This document shows, one piece after another, positions 1 through 10,585 of a stretch of DNA of 64,000 nt. The stretch spans positions 55,857,910 to 55,921,909 of the forward strand of contig CM068585.1 of the NCBI GenBank assembly GCA_035048485.1, read 5' to 3'. The stretch comes from Pteria penguin. Taxonomy: Eukaryota > Mollusca > Bivalvia > Pterioida > Pteriidae. The notes under the pieces are model-generated. The model was not told the DNA's origin. It did no database searches and saw only the letters and a program-made list of their open reading frames with translations. Within the stretch, counting starts at the first letter, position 1, and each line of letters opens with the position of its first letter. The position numbers and the translations under genes were made by a program.

Positions 1-205
1 CCCTTTGATGAAACGGGGTCCATATGTTTTGTATTAGGTCCCTCTACAGCCCTATAAAGACGTTAACTTGGGCGTTGCTCGCTAACATGGTGGTGAGTAC
101 TTATGATTGACCTTGCCCAAAGCTTTTAAGAGGAGATAAGGTCCTGATCCTCTTTCATACCGACTTTTAGTGGGGATTCCTACAGATGAATGATCTGAAT
201 TTGCT
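1..205 (+). mobile_element. 3' coding end of a Penelope-like RT copy (copy A, decayed)
   Basis: The text around 35-175 matches, base for base with substitutions, the end of the coding region of the copies ending at 2527, 3276 and 60838: the GPSTAL motif, then the shared stop followed by a GGGATTCCTACAGAT block. The reading frame is broken. The copy is cut by the window edge, so its 5' extent is unknown. Confidence 0.6.
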
Positions 206-385
206 AACAGATCAGGGTTTACTCACGTCCATCTTACATATTTTTGATACTAGAATATTTTTCCATATGAGCCAGAGTTGTTATTTCCAGCATTTTCAGG
301 GTCAGAATATTTATTTCCAAAAAGTGCTAACCCTCCCCCTCCCACCTCAGAATCAAATGGTCTTCCCCTAATGATTAGAGATATG

Positions 386-735
386 AGATACTAAAAACAG
401 TCGACATCTGTATTGACATTTTTACGGAAAATTGCTGATTTACATAACATATGTGTCTTTTCTGTACTGATAAAGAAGGCAATAATATGATAATTGTTAG
501 AAAACGATATTAATCTAAGGTATTTCAAATTGAATTAAACTCTATCAAAACATATGTTGAACCTGAAGCGTTGAAAGACAACACCTTGCATAACCATCTC
601 ATGACTATGTCTGACTTCAAAATTAACATTGATAAATATGATCTTCCAACCACGTATTAGCTTCCTAAATTACATACAAGTCCATATGAATCTCATTCTG
701 TATTCAATTCTAGTCACTGCTCCACCACTGTACCT
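386..735 (+). mobile_element. N-terminal RT fragment of a Penelope-like element (copy B)
   Basis: Conceptual translation shows degraded blocks of the region upstream of the RT fingers, including a MTMSDFKIN-like stretch, LPTTY and a CSTTVPSKHIT-like block. The same blocks occur at 1200-1400 in copy C. It has stops and shifts throughout and ends abruptly near 735, where an unrelated repeat begins, so it is truncated on both sides. Confidence 0.6.
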
Positions 736-1060
736 TCTAAACATATTACGTGTGCTCATATATTACTACACCGGAATTTCAGGCAGGCAGCATTTCTTGC
801 CTTGAATGGGAAATTTGACTTCGTGTTCCTGTCTCCTTCGTATGTTCATGCGTGTATATTTATGTAATCACCTCCTCGATTTGAAAGGTTTATGTAGGAC
901 TTTTGCGACGGGTGTTGCATGCAACCAGGGGACCCTTACTCCTCCCAGGCACCTGGTCTCGCCTCGATTTTATTGGGGTTCGCATTTGTCTGAATATGAC
1001 ATTAAACACGATATTTCCCCCTTTATTCCATGGACTATGAGATATGGTTTACCCTTCGGT
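736..1060 (+). repeat. Retroelement non-coding end carrying the GC-rich core motif
   Basis: This block is the plus-strand version of the minus-strand sequences at 27850-28180 and 31330-31615. It contains the core GACGGGTGTTGC followed by TCCTCCCAGGCACCTGGTCT and ends with the CCATGGACTATGAGATATGG block. In the minus-strand copies this segment follows Naiad-type RT coding sequence, so I read it as a 3' non-coding end. Here it abuts the truncated 5' edge of copy C. Confidence 0.55.
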
Positions 1061-2527
1061 ACTTCTCTGACTTACATGCTAAATATGTCTTTGTTCCTGC
1101 TGATAAAGCAGGTAATAACATAATAGTTGTTTGAAAACTAGATTATATTGAAGCACTAAAAACGAATTAAACTCCACTCATACGTATGTGGAAATCTCTA
1201 CCCCAAAAGACAGCACTTTGCACAATACCCACATGACCATGTCCGACTTCAAAATTAAAACTGATAAATCTGATCTACCAACCATGTATTGGCTCCCAAA
1301 ACTACAAAAAAAGTCCATATAAATCACATTTCATATCTAATTCTAGCCACTGCTCTACTACGGTACTATCGAAGCATATTACGTCTGCTCTAACCGCTAT
1401 AAAAGATCATATTATCAAATATTGTGATGTCGCATTTCATAATAGTAACATCAATTACTTTTGGTCTATTAAAGATTCTCATGAAGTTATAGACAAACTT
1501 CTTTCACTAAATTTCAAAGCGACTCAAATTTCTACATTTTTTTTTCTACACTTTATACATCTCTGCCTCATGATTTGATAAAAGCAAGTTGCTGTCTCTT
1601 ATACAATGGTGTTTTCACAGAAAATATAAAATTTACATATGTACTTCCAATAACTCCGGATTCTTTTCCAACAAACAATATACTTCATATAAATACTGGA
1701 CTTGCAAGGAATTATGTGATGCACTAGATTTTCTCATGAATAATATTTTTGTGCAATGTGATGGCAAGATATATCAACAAATAGTTGGGATTCCTATGGG
1801 TACTAACTGCGCGCCTCTGATAGCAGATTTATTTCTTTATTGTTATGAGAGGGATTTTATGGTTTCTATTCAAAAATCAAAAGGATTTGACCTCATTGAC
1901 AAATTTAATAATACTTGTAGATATCTTGATGACATTCTGGTTATCGACAACCCTGAATTCGAATAATTTATATCAGAAATATACCCACCAGAGCTCACAT
2001 TGAATAAAGCTAATACTTGAGATAAATCTACACCTTTCTTAGATTTGAACATAAAAACTATCAACCACCTTATATATACTAATATTTATGATAAACGTGA
2101 GGATTTTGGATTTACTATTGTAAATTTTCCTTACTTGGATGGCGATGTCCCTCGACTCCCATCATATGGTATCTATATATCTCAATTAGCTCGATATGTC
2201 AGAGGCTGCACCGATGTTTTGGACTTTCATAAACGAAATTTACAAATAATTACTAAACTTTAAACTCAGGCTTACAGATATCACAAGCTAAGAAAAACAT
2301 TCGGCAAATTCTTCAGATCTTACTGAGAACTTCTATCTAAATTTGGAAATATTTCTTTTCAAAAAGACTATAGGTCTTGTATTTGGCCCCTCTACAGCCT
2401 TATGCAGACTTTTACTTGAACGTTGCACGTTGACTAACAAGGGCGGTGGGGACTATATGACGGGCCTTGTCCAAACCTCTTTCGGAGGAGACATGGTCCT
2501 GAACCTCGTCCCCTCTGACTGTTAGTC
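1061..2527 (+). pseudogene. Penelope-like reverse transcriptase, longest copy of family 1 (copy C)
   Basis: This is most of an RT of the Penelope-like class. It begins with a degraded VPADKAGNN block (about 1090-1125) and the MTMSDFKI/LPKL region. The palm follows at 1589-1966, with GIPMGTNCAPLIADLFLYCY and the catalytic YLDD box (RYLDDIL, near 1920). The thumb-like region (PYLDGDVPRLPSYGIYISQL) is at 2125-2200, and the C-terminus ends in VPSDC at 2525. Stops near 1964, 2018, 2262 and 2323 and several shifts make it inactive. The same stop closes the copies at 3276 and 60838, so it is the family's true C-terminus. No GIY-YIG nuclease follows it, which fits an N-terminal-nuclease or nuclease-less lineage. 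It is 5'-truncated. Confidence 0.8.
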
Positions 2528-2967
2528 GGGACTCCTACAGATCTAGGGTCTTAGCTCGCTTTCAGACTGGCAGAGCACGGTTTATCATGTTGATGTCGCA
2601 TATATTTTTATACCATTATGTGTTTTACAATACCTTACGTGTTTATATTTTTATGACCTCTCAATATGCGATACCTGTTGACCCTTGTTCTTTACATGGA
2701 GGATTATTTATAAATTTCTAAATGTACGTCTTTTGATTGTTCTGCTGTTACGGTGAGTGGGAAGGTGGGCCCGTAAACCGGTTAACCACACCATTTGTTT
2801 GGCTTTTGTCAAATTAAATGACCGTCCTAAGTCGGTATCGTAATTGCACTACAATCAAATATTTTTGTAATGTGATATATGTTCTAGTATATTATTTATA
2901 TTAATGTATTGTATAGCTCTATGGTGATTTCTGCCACATAACTGAGCCAGTAACTCCTCTTTTTTTT
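2528..2967 (+). mobile_element. 3' non-coding region of Penelope-like copy C
   Basis: About 440 bp shared with 3277-3717 and 60839-61285. Diagnostic blocks are GATCTAGGGTCTTAGCTCGC, GTGAGTGGGAAGGTGGGCCC, TCCTAAGTCGGTATCGTAA and a terminal GAGCCAGTAACTCCTC followed by a T run. The T run at 2958-2967 is directly joined to coding sequence of the next copy. Confidence 0.75.
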
Positions 2968-3276
2968 TTCAACAGTATGTATCCAATGGAATATCCCATC
3001 CTAATTTTTACGGTGATCTCTTATATAAACTAAGAAAAGGAAAAGGCTCCGATAACGTTATTTTATCATGTAATAAAATAGTCAAACGTCTTCTGAATAG
3101 ACAGTATGACATTGAGATCATCAAAAAGACTATAACTCTTGTATTTGGCCCCTCTACAGCCGTTTACTTGAACGTTGCACGCAGACTAACAGGGCGTTGG
3201 GGATTATATGACGGGCCTTGTCCAAACCTCCTTCAGAGGAGACATTGTCCTGAACCTCATCCCCTCTGACTCTTAG
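2968..3276 (+). pseudogene. Penelope-like RT C-terminal fragment (copy D)
   Basis: The fragment starts in mid-coding at the block matching 60532 of the copy at 60 kb (ATGTATCCAATGGAAT) and runs to the shared stop at 3274-3276. It contains a short deletion after the GPSTA motif and at least two frame breaks. It begins immediately after the T run that ends copy C, giving a head-to-tail junction with no spacer. Confidence 0.7.
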
Positions 3277-3717
3277 TCGGGACTCCTACAGATCTAGGGT
3301 CTTAGCTCGCTTTCAGACTGGCAGAGCACGATTTATCATGTTGATGTGGCATATATTTTTATATCACTGTGTGTTTTACAATACCTTACGTGTTTATATT
3401 TTTATGACCTCTCAATATGCGATACCTGTTGACCCTTGTTCTTTACATGGGGGATTATTTATAGATTTTTAAATGTACATCCTTTGATTGTTCTGCTGTT
3501 ACGGTGAGTGGGAAGGTGGGCCCGTAAACCGGTTAACCACACCATTTGTCTGGCTTTTGTCAAATTAAATGACCGTCCTAAGTCGGTATCGTAATTGCAC
3601 TACAATCAAATATTTTTGTAATGTGTTATATGTGCTAGTACATTATTTATATTCATGTGTTGTATATCTCCATGGTGACTTCTGCCACATAATGAGCCAG
3701 TTAACTCCTCTTTTTTC
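3277..3717 (+). mobile_element. 3' non-coding region of Penelope-like copy D
   Basis: Nearly identical to 2528-2967, so C and D are young relative to each other. It ends in the GAGCCAGTTAACTCCTC block and a T/C run at 3710-3721. It then passes directly into RT coding sequence of copy E. Confidence 0.75.
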
Positions 3718-5095
3718 TTCTCTAACGGCAATCAAAGATAATATAATTAGATACTGTAGTGTCAATTTTCATAACAGTAATATCAATTACGTCTGGTCTA
3801 TAAATACTGTAGCAATGTTATCGGAAAACTCCTTTTACGTAATTGCCAAGCTACTCATATCTCTACATTTGATATGTCTACCTTATATACCTCGCTTCCA
3901 CATGATATGATATTAAGTAAGTTGTTGTCATATGTTTTAACAGAGGATGTTAACTTTATTTCTGTACTTCCAATAACTCTAGATTCTTATTGAACAAACA
4001 ATATACTTCATATAAATGCTAGACTTGCGCTGAACTATTGCAAATCCATAGACTTTTTACGCCCATTGATCGATAAGTAGGGGCATATTGTTTGTGTCCT
4101 GTCTGTTGGGTTGTCTGTTACAAACTTTAAGTATGGCTTATCTTATTGATGGATAATATTTACATGATATTTGATGGCAACGTTTATTAGCAAATAGTCC
4201 GGATTCCTATGGGTGCTAACGGCGCACCTATTGCAGCAGGTTTATTTCTACATTGTTATGAGAGAGACCTAATGCACTCTATTTAAACATCTAAACGTTT
4301 TGATACATCTAGATATCTTGATGACATCTCAGTTATCGATAAACCTGATTGTGAAAGATATATACCTTGATAGTCCGAGATTCTCTGCCCGTCTGCCACT
4401 TTAGATATCGGCGGTTTGTGGGAGAGGGTCATAGACACTTCATCAAAAGAATTTTAGCGATACCAGAAGGTATCGGGATGTACATGCCTCTGGCAACAAA
4501 TAAACGCTTTCCCAACGAACTTTCAACCTACAATCTACAAATATTCATATTTTAGATTGTAGGTTGCAAGTTCGCTGGGAAAGCGTTTATTTGTTGCCAG
4601 AGGCTTGTACATCCCGATACCTTCTGGTATCGCTAAAATTCTTTTGATGAACAAAGTGTTTATGACCCTCTCTCACAAACCGCCAATATCAAAAGTGGGA
4701 GAAGGGCAGATAATCACGGACTAATACCTTCCCAAACTTCAATTAAACAAAGCTAATATTTGTGATTAAGAAAGACCTTTTTTTAGACTTAAACATTAGA
4801 TAACTAACAATAAAACATATTAATGTTTACGATAAACGTGGCGTTTTGGATTTCCTATTGTAAATTCCCCGTATTTATATGGTGATGTCCCTAGACTCCC
4901 GTCATCTGGCATCTATTCATCTCAGTTGGTTCGATTTGCCAGGGGCTGCACTGATGTTTTGGACTCTCATACAAAAAGTTTACAAATTACTTTGAAACTT
5001 TTGACTCATTGTTACAATGTCACAAACTTAGAAAAAGATTTGGCAAATTCTTTAGATCGTATTCAAAACTTTTATATAAATCGGAGATGTTTTTT
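3718..5095 (+). pseudogene. Penelope-like RT middle region (copy E), split by a foldback insertion
   Basis: The copy starts at the AIKDNIIRY block and keeps a recognisable palm: IPMGANGAP near 4205-4235 and the box SRYLDDIS near 4305-4330. It is interrupted at 4369-4723 by a foldback element and resumes at about 4731. The thumb region then runs to about 5095, where it stops before the C-terminus. A short foreign stretch at about 4060-4135 interrupts it again. Many stops make it inactive. It is the third copy in the head-to-tail series. Confidence 0.7.
4369..4723. mobile_element. 355-bp foldback (MITE-like) element with 7-bp target duplication
   Basis: Left arm 4369-4536 and right arm 4554-4723 are near-perfect inverted copies separated by a 17-bp loop (4537-4553). 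The outer ends read TAGTCCG and CGGACTA. The heptamer ATACCTT lies directly on both sides (4362-4368 and 4724-4730) and would occur once in the uninterrupted RT copy, so it is an apparent target-site duplication. The element has no coding capacity; the single open frame inside it is incidental. The superfamily is not certain: 7-9 bp duplications are compatible with hAT-, P- or Mutator-type transposases. Confidence 0.85.
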
Positions 5096-5142
5096 TTTTC
5101 TCTGCATTGCCATACCTGTTTATACATTTATGATTTCTCAGC

Positions 5143-5905
5143 TATCACTGAAGAGACATAACTGGTCGAAATGCGCATATGGTGCACAAAATGAAAAGGT
5201 ATATATGTTCTATATTTATTATATACATCTGGCCGGTGTCACAGCCGGTGGACTGATAGTCCCTGAAGGTATCATATGTCTAGTTTTCAGTGCTTTTGTA
5301 CTGACATGAAATATATACTTCAAATTTTCAGTCATCAAATTAAGTAAATCACTCTAAAACTAAGGAGTATCTCCCTCATGCATAGTTCTGTCCTTAGATA
5401 TATTCTTTGGATCACTTTTCGGTCAGTTTGGTATCAACACTGCTCTTCATAATTTTATACATTTTGATATTTCCAATCATTCGGCCACGAGCATCACTGA
5501 AGAGACATAACTTGTCGAAATGCGCATACAGTGTACAAAATTAAAAGGTATATATGTTCTGTATTTATTATAACCACTAGGCCGGTGTCACTGCTGGTGG
5601 ACTGATAGTTCCCGAGGGTATCATAAGTCAAGTTTTCAGTGCTTTTGTACTGACATGAAATATATACTTCAAATTTTCAGTCATCAAATTAAGTTAATCA
5701 CTCTAAACCTACGGAGTATCTCCCTCATGCATAGCTCTGTCCTTAGATAGATTCTTTGGATCACTTTTCGGTCATTTTGGTATCAACACTGCTCTTCATA
5801 ATTTTATACATTTTGATGTTTCCAATCATTTGGCCACGAGCATGACTGAAGAGGCATAACTTGTCGAAATGCGCATATGATGCACAAAATTAAAAGGTAT
5901 ATATT
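5143..5905 (+). repeat. 349-bp tandem repeat, just over two units
   Basis: The marker AAGAGACATAAC is at 5151 and 5500, with its variant at 5849, giving exactly 349 bp each time. Each unit carries GTCGAAATGCGCATATGGTG, a GCCGGTGTCACAGCCGGTGG-like block and a GATCACTTTTCGGTCA block. A fourth, single, inverted copy lies at 41095-41255, and a short fragment of the unit is at 6476-6505. Confidence 0.85.
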
Positions 5906-6095
5906 TATTGAGACACTTGTTGACCCTTCATCTCTATATGGAGGAATATTTATACTTCCAAATGTTTCTTTTGATAATTCTGTTGACAGGGTGAGTGGGA
6001 AGGTTTGCTGGTAAACCATATCATTACACTATATACTGTATATTTCCTTGGCGATTTCTGTCATACGGCTGGGTCAGTAACTTTTTTTTCTTCCA
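5906..6095 (+). mobile_element. Penelope-like 3' non-coding fragment
   Basis: It retains the TGTTGACCCTT, GTGAGTGGGAAGGT and GGTCAGTAAC blocks of the 3' region seen at 2528-2967, with an internal deletion that removes the TCCTAAGTCGG segment. No coding sequence is attached. Confidence 0.6.
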
Positions 6096-6914
6096 TCCAA
6101 ATTATTTTTTTTAGTATTTTTTGTCTTACAGATACAATATAACATAAACATGAAACTTCATATGTGTGCCTTGAGTCATGTAGAGGGAGAGAAATTCGGA
6201 GTAAGGAGAAAAAGAAGTTCCTACCCCTTGTACAAATTCACATTTATTATCTCTATGTAAATAGATACGCAACGCAGCTGTGTTAAGGTAATACACAATT
6301 ATATAATGTTGCAGAAAACCGACCAAACATAACATGACGTAATTGTGACGTCACTATGGCCCAATGCATTACGTGAAGCGGAATAAAATGCAATACTCAA
6401 TTTGCCAAGAAAAATGCTGTAGTGCAACCTCTTCCTCATCTGAGTTTGTCTTGTAATTTCACCTAAAGACTGCTCGCGCATATGGTGCACAAAATTAAAA
6501 GGTTCTATATGTACTACATCTATTTGAAATGCGTCTTGCTGGGCTTTACTGTTAGATTTTAAAATATCAACAGAATTTCAATTTAATTGGACGATTTCGT
6601 GTAAAATAACATCATTCAGCAATTTCATCCCAATATTTATACACCTCTTATAAATTGGGCACAGCTCTAAATATTATTGATAGCCTTCCATTTATTGTTT
6701 ACAACAAAATTTAAATTACCAAATTGGACAAAATACCCTTGCACTTTGTTATTGTTTGCTGTTAATACTACATATGCTATATATAGCAATCGCGTGATAG
6801 CAAACAACTAGGGATAGAATTTAAATGTGTAAAATAATTAGACTTGATAAACAATTTGCAGTCTTGCCCATTTTGCATAAATAATCTTTACTTAATTTGC
6901 TATGTTATTTTCAG
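6096..6914. other. No gene seen
   Basis: AT-rich sequence with only short open frames. A 30-bp piece of the 349-bp repeat is present at 6476-6505. I see nothing else I can support. Confidence 0.6.
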
Positions 6915-7062
6915 TAGACTATAATTTCAATAACGTCGTGGAGTGCCTTAACGTTACTGCGAATACCCCTCTTCAACTAAACTTGCATTTCACTGTCGAA
7001 CGACGCGGATTAATTCTGCATTTACTTGAGAAAGTGTATCTGAAACATGACGATGGAGTCAA
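6915..7062 (+). CDS. Candidate internal coding exon, protein not recognised
   Basis: 148 bp open in one frame, preceded by TTATTTTCAG and followed by a strong donor, GTGAGT. It is more GC-rich than its surroundings. The predicted peptide (about 49 residues) includes VVECLNVTANTPLQLNLHF and ends LKHDDGV; I do not recognise a family. No neighbouring exon could be joined to it with confidence, so it may belong to a gene whose other exons lie outside, or be a relic. Confidence rests only on the splice signals and open frame. Confidence 0.3.
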
Positions 7063-7913
7063 GTGAGTGGTTTTTATATCTTGAGAAACGTGATAACTAT
7101 GTACTCTATATTCTGGTATTGTACTCCCTTCTTTTCTTTTAATTAACTGATATATTGTCTGGATGGAGTCTGCTGTTCAAACACGTTTCATTACACAACC
7201 TGCAGGAAAAATACTGTCCCCAACGAAGGAAACATATTTACATGGAGAGAGGAGTTGGAAGGGGTATGGTGTGATGCACTGTTTCCTTAGGTGCAACATG
7301 TGAGTTGTAATTCCACATGAGCAGGTGTACATCCGATGACGAGGGAAATAAAAGACGTCTACAGTCATCAAGTAGGCCCATGTCGAGGTATGCTCAGCAC
7401 TTTCAAGATCTCTAGTTGCTCATGGATGGTGCCCGGCAACAGGAGTAATTATGCAATATGAATAATATCAGAAAAAAAAAAACACCGAACAAACAAATAT
7501 AAAATGATAAAAAAAACCCCGAACAAATTAAAAGGGCTCCTCAAAATGCACGGTTTTGAGGGATCACATGTTTGCCTATCAAAAATACCTGGGCGTCCGG
7601 GGAGGGTGAAGTCGAGAGGCGTTCATGGTTTAAAGCCATTCCTCGATCCTGTGGCAATATACGGCTTGCAGATTTTACGTAAATAAATAACACTTCCGTC
7701 AAATCGCGACATTGAGTCATAGTGGCAAGCCGGCAACATGAGGTTAAGTGGGATAAGATAAAAGGTTTGGTCGTTGATTGTGGTGTTGGAAGGAGGGGTA
7801 TCATCTATGCACAGATCTGGTGACCAGAATACAAAAGATAAAAAATTCTCTACAAACGTTCCGTTATTTAAGCTATAATTGTCATGTTGCTTGTAGGGCA
7901 CAGATACTTTTGA
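7063..7913. other. No gene seen
   Basis: Short overlapping frames on both strands only. The stretch upstream of 7914 should hold the earlier part of a PIF1-type helicase if the element were complete, but I cannot read helicase motifs there. Confidence 0.45.
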
Positions 7914-8324
7914 AACTATTTTGCACTGACTGTTCACAAAGCTCAGGGATTATCATTGGAGAGAGTGGAGATTGGCTGTCGACAAATGAAAAACCCGGGT
8001 CAAATAGGGGTAGCTGTTGGCAGGGCAACATATGTGAAGGGCTTGAGAATTGTCAACTTCCACCGAATACTGTTGAAAGTTCATAGACAGGAAATTTATC
8101 AGTTATATGACAGCCCTTCTCAAGCACTACGGGATGACCTTACGTGCTGTAGAGAAGTAATTATGCCATCAGTAAGTGAACCAGAAGCTATGGTTGATAC
8201 ATCTGATAGAGATCATGATGAGGGAGATGGCAATGAATCCAGTGATTATGATGAAGTTATCCAAACAGAGAAGAGCATTGAGGAATTGGAGAGACAGATT
8301 GATGAACACACTGAGATTGATTGA
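7914..8324 (+). pseudogene. C-terminal end of a PIF1-type DNA helicase (transposon-associated)
   Basis: The frame opens after a stop at 7911 and reads FALTVHKAQGLSLERVEIGC, then NPGQIGVAVGRATYVKGLRI and VNFHR. These are helicase motifs V (TVHKAQG) and VI (GQ...VAVGRA...LRIVNF) of the PIF1/RRM3 family, which in animals is widespread in Helitron-like transposons. A charged acidic tail of about 75 residues follows, ending at the stop 8322-8324. The ATPase motifs (Walker A and B) are absent upstream, so only the last third is present. Before the SINE insertion at 8328 the stop lay only about 15 bp from the next reading frame, suggesting both belonged to one element. Confidence 0.7.
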
Positions 8325-8327
8325 TTT

Positions 8328-8582
8328 TTGTTTTACGTCACACCACGAATATTTCACCTATATGGTGACGGCATCTGCCTGATGCGGGACATACAAATTT
8401 TGACCTTTGCAACGGACCCACCCGAAGCAATTAGGGATCTTTAACGTGCCATGCATACCACGACACGGGGCCTCGATTTTTACTGTCTCGTCCGAAAGAC
8501 AAAACACCGGCATGACCAGAGCGGGACTCGAACCCCGGCCTCCCGATCAGGAGTCCGACGCAATACCACTAGGCCAGGCTAC
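8328..8582 (-). mobile_element. tRNA-derived SINE
   Basis: Read on the minus strand, the head (8580 to about 8515) carries pol III box A-like TGGCCTAGTGGT and box B GGTTCGAGTCC. The body includes a CACGTTAAAGATCCC-type segment. The heptamer TTGATTT flanks it on both sides (8321-8327 and 8583-8589), consistent with a target-site duplication. A more degraded member is at 13905-14058. Confidence 0.75.
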
Positions 8583-8599
8583 TTGATTTAGTATCCAGC

Positions 8600-10208
8600 A
8601 TGGACAAGCAAAGGCATTTTTGTGACCAGATATGGAACAAACTGTTTTCATTTTTTCAAGAAAAAGTTCCTCAAGATCCAAATGAAAATTGAAAACAAAT
8701 ATCAGCTTTATACAAGCAGTTTACTGTATTTATGCAGAGCAATAAATATAAAACACATGTCAAATTGCTGACCGGTAATGAAAATCCTTCGAGCGGACAA
8801 TACAGAGCAGCCTTCGGAATTGTAGAATCTATTCGGGAGGCGATAATTTCAAAAGCCAGCGAACCATATTTCATTGAAGCCAGAGAAAAAGCCAAAGAGA
8901 AGGGAGAAAGTACTCAATCTAAGGGAACAAAGGCAAAAATAAGGTACATTGGAGGTTGGTGCGTCGCTACTTTGCGTTATAGGAAAACTGTGTTTGTTGG
9001 CAATAACCTGTATAAAAAGAAAACTCAGCAGAGAGTTGATGAGATTGACCGGGAGGTAAAATGGCTGGATATGTTGACAGATGATGAGGAACACTTAATG
9101 GAAACATCATCAGACAAAGATTCCTTAATTGAAGTGAAAAGGAAACAAAATATTAAGGGATCCTTAACCAACATCAATGATGCATGTTTGGAATTCTTTA
9201 TGCTCCTTGAAAGGAAAATAAAGGAATGGAAACAAAAGTACCTTCATTTGTACCACAAGGCCTTTTATTCATTTATATATAATGAAGTACAAAACTCTGA
9301 AGAACTTAAAGAAAAGTGGGCATTTCTTTTTCTTGGTGATGGTATAAATGTAGTTGAAGACATGGAGAATTGCTCAAACAACTGATTGCCCGAAGTCATA
9401 AGTAAATACTTGAAAATGTCATCTGCTCAGTGCAGAAGAGAATACAAAAGAGAGCTGGAAGTAGTCAAAGAAGAGGCTCATAGAAAGCAGATAAGAATGA
9501 TGGAAGACAAAGTGAAAAAGTCACATTTCAGATTACAGGGTGAACTTCTTGAGGGAGCCTCCTTGTTGATGTCTTTAACAAAAGAGCAAATATTCCAGAT
9601 ATGTGAAGCTTACGGAATAAGGTATACACATAAAATGAATAAGAAATTCATAAGCGACAGCATTAAAGCAAAGGTGGAAGAAAGTTACAGTATGGACCAT
9701 CCAGAGAAACTGACCTATGCCACTACATCCACTCATCCAGCACAGGCCACCTTGTCTACTACACAGGTCACTGCAGGTACATTTCACCCGTGACATCAAA
9801 TATGTTTTATTTCTTTGTCAGCTGTAATCTTTGCCAAAATATTCAAGGGTGCCTGTCTGTCTTCTTTAACATGGCAAATCTTGTTGTATTATAACCCTAC
9901 TGTTTTATTTTCTTATTATATTTATCTCTGAAAAGGTACATGTATACAACAAGAAACCAGTGAAAAAAGGAAGCTGTCAGGGAAGGGCAAAGGGAAACAA
10001 CCCAAACCCCCCCTCCCCCCCCGCCAAAAAAAAAAAAAAATCACGAGAAACGTTGTACCCATGTGGGATATGTTTTAAAGAATGTGAAGATACAGAGTGT
10101 GTGTGCTGTGACACTTGCAATTTGTGGTATCACTTCACATGCCTCCATATGACAGGGGATGAAGATGAACTGGCCATAGATGAATGGCAATGTAATAACT
10201 GCAAGTAA
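8600..10208 (+). CDS. Two-exon protein with C-terminal PHD finger, transposon-associated; two in-frame TGA codons
   Basis: Exon 1 runs 8600-9776 and exon 2 9961-10208. The intron is GT-AG (CAG|GTAC ... CCAG|TG) and keeps the frame. The product is about 474 residues. It has a basic and acidic, partly helical body with RYIGGWCVATLRYRK (around 8940-8985) and LTNINDACLEFFMLLERKIK (around 9160-9220). A Lys/Pro-rich linker follows. The end is a C4HC3 PHD zinc finger: CGIC, CVCCDTC, WYHFTC, WQCNNC (10060-10205). PHD fingers usually read histone H3 tails. The only stops inside are two TGA codons, 8690-8692 and 9383-9385; simple decay (for example CGA to TGA) is the likeliest explanation. Start at 8600 is the first ATG after the helicase stop. 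I recall similar proteins in invertebrate repeats but cannot name a family. Confidence 0.6.
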
Positions 10209-10229
10209 AGGTACCATAGACTTAATTTT

Positions 10230-10565
10230 ATAGCTGTAGCAGGACAGCTGAAAAATTTGCCAGACTGGGACTCGAACCCAGGACCTTCCGATAACAAGAC
10301 GGATGCTCTACCAACTGAGCTATCTGGGTCGATATCCCAGTCTGCCGCACACCTCCCTTGCCAATTTGAGGTTTCCCCGAAACCTCACACCAAATCCTCC
10401 TCTCACAGTGGCATACAACCTCTGCCAACTGATGAGAGTAGGTGGTACCTCCAAACTGTAGCAGGAAGGTTGAAAAATCATTGGCCAGACCGAGACTCCA
10501 ACCCAGGACCTTCCGCTAAGAAGTCGGATATTCTACCAACTGAGCTATCTGGGCCGATGTCCCAG
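10230..10565 (-). repeat. Two tandem tRNA-like repeat units (222-bp period)
   Basis: The block TGTAGCAGGA starts at 10235 and again at 10457. On the minus strand each unit contains a tRNA-like segment: CCAGATAGCTCAGTTGGTAG (D arm and box A) and GGTTCGAGTCCCAGTCTGG (box B and acceptor end). The anticodon would be TGT. Mismatches in the anticodon and acceptor stems, the duplication, and a third copy at 34365-34480 argue for a SINE-type repeat and against working tRNA genes. Confidence 0.65.
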
Positions 10566-10585
10566 TCTGCCACACAACAATGACT

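Noticed and set aside
2018..2323. TGA codons in Penelope-like copy C as possible selenocysteines
   Set aside because: They replace serine-type positions, not cysteines, and occur beside TAA stops and shifts; ordinary decay.
2528..2967. Hammerhead ribozyme in the Penelope-like 3' region
   Set aside because: Looked for the CTGATGA ... GAAA core and saw none in a plausible fold here or in the Naiad end.
4367..4555. 62-residue frame in the foldback element
   Set aside because: Lies across one arm of the inverted repeat and has no homology; incidental.
10230..10565. Two minus-strand tRNA-Thr(TGT)-like sequences
   Set aside because: Mismatches in acceptor and anticodon stems, tandem 222-bp units, and a dispersed third copy indicate a tRNA-derived repeat, not tRNA genes.
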